Of a stretch of 59,036 bases of DNA, positions 48,962 through 58,481 are shown in pieces. Origin of the DNA: Gemmatimonadota bacterium (GTDB lineage: Bacteria > Gemmatimonadota > Gemmatimonadetes > Gemmatimonadales > Gemmatimonadaceae). How positions within the stretch are numbered: position 1 is the first letter of the stretch; each line of letters begins with the position of its first letter. The notes under the pieces are model-generated. The model saw only the letters and a list, made by a program, of their open reading frames with translations. It made no database searches and had not been told where the DNA came from. Location: contig CANHJV010000003.1 in NCBI GenBank assembly GCA_947461225.1, positions 1 to 59,036 of the forward strand, read 5' to 3'. The position numbers and the translations under genes were made by a program.

Positions 48962-50608
48962 ATGAGCCTCGATTCGCGAGAGCTGGTGCAGCGCGCGCTC
49001 TGTCGCTTGGTTGCCGAGCAACCGCCCGAGTGGGAGGAGACAGCACTGCTGCGCTTTCGCAATCGTTTGCTCGACGAAACGGGCAGTGCAACGCGTCCGC
49101 TCGCCGAACTCCTGCTGGAAGCGATCCGTCGCGGATTGCCTCACCGGCTCCCAACCGCGCCGGTGGAACGCGCCGAGTGGGACACACTGGCGTCGTCGTT
49201 CGCGATGCAGTGGTCGGCCGAACGCTTTGTCGCGACGGATATGGCTCGCTGGGCGATCGATGCGTGGGGCGCGGCATTCCGTCTCGTTGAAGACGTGGCG
49301 CGCCCCGCAGCGCCGCAGCGGTCGTCGCCACCGGCTGCGTTCCCGCCGTCTATTCCGGTCGTATCGCCCCCGATATCGGCGGCACCTCCGCGCGTCGTCA
49401 CCGGCACCAGCACAGGCACTCGGCTAGCCGTCACGCGCGTACCCGTCGCGCGTCCGTCGCCCGGTCCATCGCAGACCACCGTGAACCGGAGCCTCGTGAG
49501 CCGGAGCGTCGTGAGCCGGAGCCTCGTGAGCCGGAGCACCACGGCCGGCGCCCGCGGCCCTAGCGCGTCTGTCGCGCCTCGTCGCTACGGCACGCCGGCG
49601 CCATCCTTCACGCCGGCATGGAGTGGCAGGGCGCGTCTCGCGATGGGGGCTGGGCTGGCGGTGTATCTGTTGGTCATGGCTCGCGTCGCGTGGTCCATTC
49701 AATCGCGGAAGCCACCGGCGACGACGGCGTCGAGCGCGACCCAGGCGTCGGTCGCGGCCGCAGGGCTGTCCGCCGCGCCGACCCGTGCCGCCGGCCGGGT
49801 TGGGGTCCCCTCGCTCACGCTCAACGCATTACCGCGAACGAACCTCGACTCGAGCCAGCTCGTTGTGGTGGAACCCGCGCGCCGGGCGACTGGAAGCGCC
49901 CGTCCGCTCGTGCCATCGGCTCGCGCGGCCGCAAGCCGTCCCGACCTGCGCTTCGACGAGGTGCACCTGAGCGACGGCTCACGCATGCAAGGACGCGTCG
50001 ACATCGTGCGCGCGGGCGCGGTCGTGTTCCTCGACATGCGAACCGGGCTTCGTCACGAGCTGCGCAAGGAAGTGATTGATCACATCGTGACGGAATTCGG
50101 CACCACGGTACAGTTCCGACCCAACGCGACCGGCACGTCGGTGTCGGCCTCGACACCCGTCGCCGCCGCACGTACCCCGCGCGGCGGGGCGACCCAAACG
50201 CTGCGCGCCCGCGGCGTCAGCGGTCGCTACCTCATTCGCTATGGCGACGCCGTGGCGACGGGCTCCGCCACCTGTAAGGAGATCTGGTCGAAGACGCCGC
50301 AGACATCGGACTGGGCGATTGTACGCCATGCGCCGGGCGCCGACACATTGACGATCGCCTTCGAGGCGGGCGACCGCTTCCCCACGGTGATTGACCAAGA
50401 AGGAGCGTTCGCCTCGTCGCCACGCATCATGCCCGATCAAGCGCGAACCAGCACGGCCCTCACCACGCGGCTGAGTGGACGATTCGGGACCGATGGAACG
50501 ATGGCGTTGACCGTCAACATCCTGCTCTTTCGTCGACTGCGCGCCGCGGCGGCCGATGTGTCGTGCGCGATCGAAGTGAAGGGCACGGGGCTGCTGAGTA
50601 CACCGTAA
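48962..50608 (+). CDS. Hypothetical single-TM protein B, paralogue of protein A
   Basis: MARWAIDAWGAAF; TM LAMGAGLAVYLLVMARVAW; GRYLIRYGDAVATGSATC. Confidence 0.75.
   Translation: MSLDSRELVQRALCRLVAEQPPEWEETALLRFRNRLLDETGSATRPLAELLLEAIRRGLPHRLPTAPVERAEWDTLASSFAMQWSAERFVATDMARWAIDAWGAAFRLVEDVARPAAPQRSSPPAAFPPSIPVVSPPISAAPPRVVTGTSTGTRLAVTRVPVARPSPGPSQTTVNRSLVSRSVVSRSLVSRSTTAGARGPSASVAPRRYGTPAPSFTPAWSGRARLAMGAGLAVYLLVMARVAWSIQSRKPPATTASSATQASVAAAGLSAAPTRAAGRVGVPSLTLNALPRTNLDSSQLVVVEPARRATGSARPLVPSARAAASRPDLRFDEVHLSDGSRMQGRVDIVRAGAVVFLDMRTGLRHELRKEVIDHIVTEFGTTVQFRPNATGTSVSASTPVAAARTPRGGATQTLRARGVSGRYLIRYGDAVATGSATCKEIWSKTPQTSDWAIVRHAPGADTLTIAFEAGDRFPTVIDQEGAFASSPRIMPDQARTSTALTTRLSGRFGTDGTMALTVNILLFRRLRAAAADVSCAIEVKGTGLLSTP
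49486..49537 (+). repeat. 15-bp tandem repeat (about 3.5 copies) inside protein B gene, encoding (SLVSR)n
   Basis: ccggagcctcgtgag / ccggagcgtcgtgag / ccggagcctcgtgag / ccggagc. Confidence 0.9.
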
Positions 50609-50620
50609 TGCGTGGAGTGA

Positions 50621-51247
50621 CTAGACCTCTGACGTATTCACGGCGCTCGTTCCTGCTGACGCAGCCAGAGGCATGGGGCCGGGATTCACCATCACGGGAT
50701 ACTCGCGTCGCCAGTAACGCCCGTCGGTGAGCGTGACCGCCGCGGTCACGGTCCAGGCGCGCATCCACTGGTCGTCGTACCGAGAGGGCGGTACACCCAG
50801 CGGCAGCACCACGTCGATCGTGACATCGCAGCCCTGTTGTGCAGCGAGCGTGGGCGCAGAGATGACCGCGTCCACCTCCCACACCGTGGCGCTCGGCTGA
50901 CTGCGGGACTCGCGATACGCGAAGTGCAGCGTGATTGACTGCAGGTGTCCGACGCGGCGCGGCACGAGGCGAACCACGTACGGTGTTCCCTGTCCGGGCA
51001 CGAGGTCGATGGTGGGCACCTCAAGCCGGATCGATCCGATGGTGCGCCACGCGTGCCAACGGTCTCGGAACGGCCGCAACTCCATCGCGGTGTGGAGGAG
51101 GAGCAAGCTGCCGACGCCCAGCGCCGTGGGGTCGGCGGTCCAGATCAGCGAGGGGGCGGCCGCCAGGAGCATCAGCACGGCGCAGACACCCGTGATGGTG
51201 GCCAATCGGACCTCGGTGCGTTGCCGCAACGGTCCCCACTGCTCCAA
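50621..51247 (-). CDS. Hypothetical membrane protein
   Basis: MEQWGPLRQRTEVRLATITGVCAVLMLLAAAPSLIW; two N-terminal hydrophobic segments followed by a beta-rich-looking domain. Confidence 0.65.
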   Translation of the reverse strand: MEQWGPLRQRTEVRLATITGVCAVLMLLAAAPSLIWTADPTALGVGSLLLLHTAMELRPFRDRWHAWRTIGSIRLEVPTIDLVPGQGTPYVVRLVPRRVGHLQSITLHFAYRESRSQPSATVWEVDAVISAPTLAAQQGCDVTIDVVLPLGVPPSRYDDQWMRAWTVTAAVTLTDGRYWRREYPVMVNPGPMPLAASAGTSAVNTSEV

Positions 51248-51405
51248 CGCAAGACGGCGGTACGTGCCCGCCTTTATCCCCAGCGGATCGATATGCGCCT
51301 CAACAGAGAACGAAAGGAATGCGCGGGATCATCGCCCGCCCCGTGAACCTTGTGCCGGTGCGACGCGCGTCGGCACTCTTGATTTTGCCGCGCGCGCGCG
51401 CGAAC

Positions 51406-51873
51406 ATGCTCCCCATGCAATCCGTGTTTTGTGACCGACTGCGCGTTGTTGCCTCGCGCGCCTGGCCCGCCACGCACCGTCGCCCGCGCCATTGGGCAGG
51501 AATACTGGTCTTCGGGCTCGCTGGCTGCGGTGGCACGCTCGCCGGCAAGATCGATCAAGCGATGATCGGCTGTATCGGGCACCGCAACGCAGACTTCGTG
51601 GGCGGCCGTGGGGCAACGTCGCTCGACCGGCCGCTCCCCGAGGGGCTGTCGAAGTTGGCCGACCGCATCGCGTATATCCGATCGCTCCGCGCGTTCGAGT
51701 CCATCGTGAAATCCGCCCCCGACCAGGTGACGCTCGTGTGCGCGCTCGAGCTCGCGTCGCATCTCAATCATCCCGAGGTTGCGCACCTATTGACGCAGTA
51801 TGCGTCGCACCCGGATGCGGCCGTCGCCGCTAGCGCGAAGCGACTCCTGCCTACACAGAAGCCGATTCGCTAG
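51406..51873 (+). CDS. Hypothetical probable lipoprotein
   Basis: HWAGILVFGLAGCGG lipobox-like; helical C-terminus; start uncertain (51319-51415). Confidence 0.55.
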   Translation: MLPMQSVFCDRLRVVASRAWPATHRRPRHWAGILVFGLAGCGGTLAGKIDQAMIGCIGHRNADFVGGRGATSLDRPLPEGLSKLADRIAYIRSLRAFESIVKSAPDQVTLVCALELASHLNHPEVAHLLTQYASHPDAAVAASAKRLLPTQKPIR

Positions 51874-51877
51874 CCCG

Positions 51878-52387
51878 CTACGGTTGTTTGACGGTGGCCG
51901 AGCTCGCCATGGGACGCAGAAGCCGATCGAACGACTCGACCTGGGTAGACCCGAAGCTCGTGACCGTCACCGAGCGTTTGGTCGTCGGATCGATCAACAC
52001 CAGCCGTCCGTCCGCGTAGCGCACCAACCGAAACGGCACCGTCTGTCCGATTCCAGCACGGGTACGTCCTCGCGTGAGCGCGCGCACTGCGCCGCGGAGA
52101 AATCCGTTGGTGCCGGGCGCCAGCGACGCGGCCAGGCCCTGCGTAGTCGCATCGACGACGCGGATGCCGCCGTTGCTCTCATCGATGAACAACAGCTGGC
52201 GCTCAGCGATGACCGCGGATTGCCGTTCGGCGAACGCACCGAATCCGAAGATGCGCGCGGCGATGCAGAGCAGGAAGACCACGGTGATGAGTGCCGCGGC
52301 TGTCACGAGCGCCGCCTTCGGAACCTCCAGCGGCCGTGCATCCGGACGTGCGCCGGGTTCCGCCTCAAAGTGCACAGGACCGGTCAT
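51878..52387 (-). CDS. puhC: Photosynthetic complex assembly protein PuhC
   Basis: N-terminal TM plus FIDESNGGIRVVDATTQGLAASLAPGTNGFLRGAVRALTRGR; synteny with puhB/puhA. Confidence 0.85.
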   Translation of the reverse strand: MTGPVHFEAEPGARPDARPLEVPKAALVTAAALITVVFLLCIAARIFGFGAFAERQSAVIAERQLLFIDESNGGIRVVDATTQGLAASLAPGTNGFLRGAVRALTRGRTRAGIGQTVPFRLVRYADGRLVLIDPTTKRSVTVTSFGSTQVESFDRLLRPMASSATVKQP

Positions 52388-52400
52388 GCAACGCCCTCGT

Positions 52401-53069
52401 TCATGCCACGACCGGTTGTGCGGCCGTAATCGTTTCAGCGGGGGCAGTGCCCCGCTCTCCCGTCCGCTCGATGCGAACGTTCTGCTCAGCGACCGCGGCG
52501 ATGGCGTTCACGAGCAACGCGCTGACCGCCTTGGGATCCAGCAACGCGCGGAGTACCGGTTCCGGATGCGTGAATCGAAACACCTGACAGTGCGGCCACA
52601 GCGCGATGTATGCGAGTCGATGCGCCTTCCCGAGGGTGAGCACCAGCTGACCGGTCCCGTCACTGAAGGTACCGATTCGTGCGCCATCGATAATCGAGAA
52701 CGGAATATTGATGGACATCGGGAACACCACACCGAGACGCATCACGATGCGCCGATTCGTGATGGCGTACCACGAGGTCCGAGCCGACGCTCTGGCGAGC
52801 ACTTCCGCGATCGCCAACACGATGAGCGTCAACGCCAGCCGGATGCCGAAGCCGACGGCGAACGCCCGACTCAGCACCGGCTCCACCGTCGCGATTCCCC
52901 ACCACGCCAGCATGGCCGTGAAATACATCGCCACCAACCGGCGATGGAAGACGTGCGTCGCGAGTGCGCGCGCATCGGGAGCCGCCTCCCACAGCACGTG
53001 CTCGCCGGCGGGAAGCGGATGGGGGACTCCCTTGATGTACTCGGCGTTCCCCACCTCGTTGCGGCTCAT
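52401..53069 (-). CDS. puhB: Photosynthetic complex assembly protein PuhB
   Basis: VPHPLPAGEHVLWEAAPDARALATHVFHRRLVAMYF; TNRRIVMRLGVVFPMSINIPFSII. Confidence 0.9.
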   Translation of the reverse strand: MSRNEVGNAEYIKGVPHPLPAGEHVLWEAAPDARALATHVFHRRLVAMYFTAMLAWWGIATVEPVLSRAFAVGFGIRLALTLIVLAIAEVLARASARTSWYAITNRRIVMRLGVVFPMSINIPFSIIDGARIGTFSDGTGQLVLTLGKAHRLAYIALWPHCQVFRFTHPEPVLRALLDPKAVSALLVNAIAAVAEQNVRIERTGERGTAPAETITAAQPVVA

Positions 53070-53608
53070 ATGATCGGCTCGCTCCGGTCGGCCGTCGCGT
53101 ACAGATGCCCACCGGCGAAGTACGCCATGATCTTGTCCTCTTCCAGCAACGTGATCTGGTCGTCGCGACGGATCGCTGGCACATTGGCGAACTGCGCCGC
53201 GGTGATCGACTTCACGAGCAGACGGTCATTGCCCCACAGCCCGAAATTCGGCCACTGCACGAAGCCGGCGGGCAGCATGATGCGTCGTTCCGTGCCCGAG
53301 AGCTGAACCTCGTAGTACCGAACCTGCGGTTCGGCGCGATCGACCCACAGTTCGATCACGGTTCCAGCGGTCACCTTGTCCACAGCTTCGACCGGCAACC
53401 CACGCGGATCGGGATCGCCCTTGGCGACGGAGAACGTGGGATCGAGACGCATCGGCACAATCTTCGGCGTGCCATGGAACGTGCGATCGGGCTCATCGGC
53501 ACGATCCGCCCACGCGGCCGGGCCAACCCCATCGATCATCGGGTTTCCGGTAGGAACCAGCGGCGACCCATTGAAGCCGTCAGCCGGCACCGCTTTGATG
53601 TCGGACAT
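53066..53608 (-). CDS. puhA: Reaction centre H subunit, cytoplasmic domain only (split PuhA, C-part)
   Basis: GNPMIDGVGPAAWADRADEPD...GLPVEAVDKVTAGTVIELWVDRAEPQVRYYEVQL...VTLLEEDKIMAYFAGGHLYA-like PuhA C-domain; TGATG overlap with the upstream ORF. Confidence 0.93.
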   Translation of the reverse strand: MSDIKAVPADGFNGSPLVPTGNPMIDGVGPAAWADRADEPDRTFHGTPKIVPMRLDPTFSVAKGDPDPRGLPVEAVDKVTAGTVIELWVDRAEPQVRYYEVQLSGTERRIMLPAGFVQWPNFGLWGNDRLLVKSITAAQFANVPAIRRDDQITLLEEDKIMAYFAGGHLYATADRSEPII

Positions 53609-53808
53609 CAGTGCGTCTCCTCGCCGCTGTGCGGCCGATGAATGAAGGTCTTCGGGCCGGCCGACTTGGGCCACCCATCACGCGGACCCTGCGGTGATTC
53701 GAGGGGATAGCCTTCCCGCTTGTCTTCGCGTCGAATGTAGATGATCAGCCCTGCGAAAAATATCCAGAACGCATACAGGGCGATCTGAGCTCCGTCGATG
53801 TACTGCAT
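53608..53808 (-). CDS. puhA: Reaction centre H subunit, transmembrane segment only (split PuhA, N-part, 66 aa)
   Basis: [66 protein letters not shown] matches the PuhA N-terminus. Confidence 0.92.
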   Translation of the reverse strand: MQYIDGAQIALYAFWIFFAGLIIYIRREDKREGYPLESPQGPRDGWPKSAGPKTFIHRPHSGEETH

Positions 53809-53836
53809 CGCTACGGCTCCGAGTGTTGAAGAATGG

Positions 53837-55288
53837 TCAAGCGGGAATGTCGGCCAGTCCGAACGATCGGCTGGTTTGATCGCGCTCGGCTTGACCGGCG
53901 ACGCGACGGGCAACGAGAGGTCCTAGTGCCACCAGGGTGGCGAACAGCATCAAAATCTCGAGGTGATACACGGCAGAGTACGGGACCGACGGCACGTTCA
54001 AGCCCGGGCTGAGCGCGCCTTGCTGCACCAAATGCGAGAGCCAGTCCTTCATCACGCCGCTCAGCGCAAACGACAGCCCTTCCGCCGTCGCGAAGACCGC
54101 GCCCCACGCGCCGAGGGCAATCCCATGCTGCGAGGGATCGCGCAATTGCATGGCGAAGGACAACGTGCCAACACCGAAGAAGCCTTCCCCGAGGCCGATC
54201 AGCCCAACACCGAGGCGGAACATCCCCGCCGATTCCAGTGGACTGGCGAACACGATGCCGGCAAATCCGAGAATGCCGATCAGTGCCCCGAGTGCGGCGA
54301 GGCGAATCGGATCCTGCTGGCGGCGCAGCATCGACGCGGAGAGCCCAAACGCGATGACCGCGCCAACGGCCATGATGGCGGTGAGCATCGTGGTCTGCGA
54401 CACGGAAAGGCCGAGCACCTCCCCACCGTACGGTTCGAGCAGGACATCCTGCAGATTGAACGCGAAGAAACCGAGCCCCGACGCGACGAGCAGACGGACC
54501 GCCTGCCCTCCGCTTGAGAACGTGCGCCAGGCCTCGCGGAACATCGGACGGCGCTCACCCTTCGCATACTCGACCACACCGCGGACACGCGCTTCCTGCT
54601 TCCACAGGGAGATCATGTTCACCAGGATGGTGAAGACGGCGGTCCCCTGAATGACCTGAATGAGGCGCAGGGGTGTGAAGTCGCGTAACACCGACTCCAA
54701 GAAGAGCGCGCTGATCAGCGTCCCCATGAGCATCATCAGATACATCAGCGCGATCACGCGCGGCCGCTTGTCTTCGGACACGACATCCGTGGCCAACGCG
54801 AGCCCCGCCGTCTGTGTGGTGTGCGCGCCGGCACCCACGAGCAGGAAGGCGAGCGCCGTGCCGGCATGGCCGATCCACGATGGCCCGACTCGTGGGCCAT
54901 CAGAAAGCACGAGCAAGGCGAACGGCATGATCGACAGCCCCGCGAACTGCAGCATGGTCCCGCCCCAGAGGAACGGCACGCGCTTCCAGCCCAAGAGACT
55001 CTTGTGGGTGTCGGACTTGAAGCCGATCAACGCACGGAACGGGGCGGCCAGCAACGGGATGGCCAACATGATCGCGACCAGTGACGCCGGAACGCGCAGC
55101 TCGAGAATCATCACGCGATTCAACGTGCCGACGAACAGCGTCTGCACCATCCCCACGGACAGCTGAAACAGGGACAGGCGCAACAGTCGGCTTAACGGCA
55201 TGTCCGCGGTCGCGACATCCGCAAACGGCATGAACCGCGTACCGAGCGTCAGCCAGACGCGCACAGAAACCCCAGGCTTCGGTGCCAT
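53837..55288 (-). CDS. lhaA: LH1 assembly protein LhaA / PucC-family (BCD) transporter
   Basis: [66 protein letters not shown]. Confidence 0.93.
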   Translation of the reverse strand: MAPKPGVSVRVWLTLGTRFMPFADVATADMPLSRLLRLSLFQLSVGMVQTLFVGTLNRVMILELRVPASLVAIMLAIPLLAAPFRALIGFKSDTHKSLLGWKRVPFLWGGTMLQFAGLSIMPFALLVLSDGPRVGPSWIGHAGTALAFLLVGAGAHTTQTAGLALATDVVSEDKRPRVIALMYLMMLMGTLISALFLESVLRDFTPLRLIQVIQGTAVFTILVNMISLWKQEARVRGVVEYAKGERRPMFREAWRTFSSGGQAVRLLVASGLGFFAFNLQDVLLEPYGGEVLGLSVSQTTMLTAIMAVGAVIAFGLSASMLRRQQDPIRLAALGALIGILGFAGIVFASPLESAGMFRLGVGLIGLGEGFFGVGTLSFAMQLRDPSQHGIALGAWGAVFATAEGLSFALSGVMKDWLSHLVQQGALSPGLNVPSVPYSAVYHLEILMLFATLVALGPLVARRVAGQAERDQTSRSFGLADIPA

Positions 55289-55293
55289 CGACC

Positions 55294-56379
55294 CTACCAG
55301 ACCGGCTGCATACGGACATCCGCTGGCAACGCCTGACGATGCGGCGTGCGCAGGAACAGCTGCACGAACGTCAGCGCGTTGGCGGCCTTGAGCAACACGA
55401 CCTTGACGCCCGACAGGAACCCGCCGCCCGTTTCATGCTTCCGCATGGCGTCCGTGTTCTTCCACATCCGATCCATCAACGCCCAGAAGGCTTCGCTCTC
55501 AGTGTCGATCGTGTCCGGAAACACTTGCCGGCAGATCAGGTTCGTGAGCTTGATGACGCGCCGATCGTAGTCGTCTACGTCAATACCCATGTACCCAAAA
55601 AATGGCGCACGCGCATGATCACGCACGTACATCGTGCAGAACACCGCCAACAGGAAGAAGCGAATCCAGAGCTTGTTCCGCCCCTCCAACAGTTCCGGAT
55701 TGGAGCGCATCAGCACGGCGAACGCCTCGCCGTGGCGGAACTCGTCGAGACACCAGTTCTCGAACCACTTGAAGATGGGGTGGAATCGCTTGTCGGGTTG
55801 CTTCTCGAAGTTGCGGAAGATCGTCACATAGCGCGCGTACCCGATCTTCTCGGACAGATAGGTGGCGTAATAGATGAACTTCGGCTGAAAGAACGTGTAC
55901 TTCTTGGCCTTCGTGAGGAAGCTGAGATCCACCGCTACGTCAAAGTCGTTGAGCGTGTGGTTGATAAAGCCCGCGTGCCGCCCTTCGTCACGACTCATGA
56001 AGCCAAACAGCTCGCGCACTTCGGGGTTCTTGATCCGCTTCTTGATTTCCGCATAGAGAATGCAGCCACTGAACTCGGCGGTAACCGACGACACCAGAAA
56101 CTCGATGAACTGCTCGCGCAGCGTCGGGTCCATCGAGGCGAAGTCCGCATCAAACTCTTCGTTCCGTTTGAAGTGGTTCTTATTGGGATCGCGCCGGAAC
56201 TCGGCGAGAATATCATCCCACATCTGCTGGTGTTCGGGCTTGATGCGGAGCGCGTCGATCTTGGCAAAATCCGTGGTATAAAACCGCGGATTCAGCATGG
56301 CATCCTGCTGCGCGTTCTTGGTGCTGTCGTTCACGTTGTCGTACGCGCGAACGGGCAACTCAGTAGCGGTCGGGTACAT
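55294..56379 (-). CDS. acsF: Oxygen-dependent Mg-protoporphyrin IX monomethyl ester cyclase
   Basis: LNPRFYTTDFAKID...EFSGCILYAEIKKRIKNPEVRELFGFMSRDEGRHAGFINHTL. Confidence 0.97.
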   Translation of the reverse strand: MYPTATELPVRAYDNVNDSTKNAQQDAMLNPRFYTTDFAKIDALRIKPEHQQMWDDILAEFRRDPNKNHFKRNEEFDADFASMDPTLREQFIEFLVSSVTAEFSGCILYAEIKKRIKNPEVRELFGFMSRDEGRHAGFINHTLNDFDVAVDLSFLTKAKKYTFFQPKFIYYATYLSEKIGYARYVTIFRNFEKQPDKRFHPIFKWFENWCLDEFRHGEAFAVLMRSNPELLEGRNKLWIRFFLLAVFCTMYVRDHARAPFFGYMGIDVDDYDRRVIKLTNLICRQVFPDTIDTESEAFWALMDRMWKNTDAMRKHETGGGFLSGVKVVLLKAANALTFVQLFLRTPHRQALPADVRMQPVW

Positions 56380-56396
56380 AGGTAGTCTGTCTCTCC

Positions 56397-56732
56397 TCAG
56401 CCTTCGAAGCCGACGTCGTACAGTTCATACAGTTCCGTGCCGCCGGTGAGCTTCACGAACTGCCGACGCAACCAACTGGCGCGCTGTACCGTAGCCCGTG
56501 AGGCATACGTACGCTGCGTCCCGAACGGAATGTGCGTCGGCGCATTGTGGACCAGCACCTGGTCGCCTGGGTCAACGTCAACGCCGTCGAGATCGACGTG
56601 CGCGTGGAAGTGGTCGTGCGTCGACTCGAGGTCGATCGTGCACGCGACCTCAACCCGTCGGCGCATCACGAACCACGCACCGACGGCGGCGACCCCAACG
56701 CCTGCGATCATCCATCCCATAACATCCATCAC
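56397..56732 (-). CDS. Hypothetical single-TM protein (111 aa) inside the bch/puh operon
   Basis: MMDVMGWMIAGVGVAAVGAWFVMRRRVEVACTIDLESTHDHFHAHVDLDGVDVDPGDQVLVHNAPTHIPFGTQRTYASRATVQRASWLRRQFVKLTGGTELYELYDVGFEG. Confidence 0.85.
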   Translation of the reverse strand: MMDVMGWMIAGVGVAAVGAWFVMRRRVEVACTIDLESTHDHFHAHVDLDGVDVDPGDQVLVHNAPTHIPFGTQRTYASRATVQRASWLRRQFVKLTGGTELYELYDVGFEG

Positions 56733-56756
56733 GTCGATCCTTGAAAACGGTAGGCG

Positions 56757-57559
56757 TCAGCGCCGCGAAGGGTTCGTTGTCCCGAGCGAGCTGTGATGCA
56801 ATGCGATGGCCATGGAGCGATAAAAACCGCGTTCCACCAGCCGTGTCCCAACCATACCCCATGTATCGAGGACTGGCGAGCCCAATAGCGCCGTTCTGAA
56901 CGCCCGCTCAGAGACGGGAACGATCGCCGGCGCCCGGTCCGATTTCGGGAATAGGCGCCCGACGGCGCGCATGGCCACGAGCATGGGCGTCCCCGGCACC
57001 ACCGTGATCAACATCTTCTCGCGGACCCGCGGCGCCAGCGTGCCAAGGGCGGCCACCAGGTCCGGCAAGTCGTAGTGGATGAGAGAGTCCATCGCGACCA
57101 TATGATCGAACTCGCCAAGGGCGGGGTCGAGCATGTCCCCCGATCGGAAATCAATCTCCACGCCTTCGGCCTCGGCGCGTTCGCGCGCATGCTCCACCAG
57201 CGTGGGCGACAGGTCAATCGCGACCACCTCGGCACCGCGCTTCGCGAGATCGATCGCCAACGTGCCGGTCCCACAGCCCGCGTCGAGAATCCGCACGCCG
57301 TGCAGGTCCGGCGCCATCCACCGGAGGAGAGTCCCGCGCATCTGATCGCGGCCAGCACGGACCGTGGCGCGGATGCGAGACACCGGTGCATCCGAAGTCA
57401 GCGTTTTCCACGCGGCCGAGGCCGTGCGGTCAAAGTATTCCCCGATCCAGGCCCGCCGCTCGAGGTACGACACCGATGTGGCGTGCGAACCCCCAGGCGA
57501 CGTTCCATCGAACGACGGACCCGGATTCGTGGGAATTTCAGTGAAGAGTTGAGGAGACA

Positions 57560-57560
<1 letters not shown>
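56757..57560 (-). CDS. bchM: Mg-protoporphyrin IX methyltransferase
   Basis: VSYLERRAWIGEYFDRTASAAWKTLTSDAPVSRIRATVRAGRDQMRGTLL; DAGCGTGTLAIDLAKRGAEVVAIDLSPTLV; TGATG overlap with bchL. Confidence 0.94.
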
Positions 57561-58471
<911 letters not shown>

Positions 58472-58481
58472 TTAGGGCAAA

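Noticed and set aside
47470-49062. 530-aa minus-strand ORF opposite the kinase-fold gene and protein A
   Set aside because: Biased composition, no domain motif, no plausible RBS context; the plus-strand genes form a tight series.
53580-53680. Interpreting the puhA break as a frameshift pseudogene
   Set aside because: Both halves are full domains, the junction is a clean TGATG coupling signal in the linker, and surrounding puh/bch genes are intact; sequencing error is still worth excluding.
53809-53913. Upstream extension of the 66-aa PuhA-N ORF to 53913
   Set aside because: Overlaps the 3' end of lhaA; homology to PuhA begins at [15 protein letters not shown].
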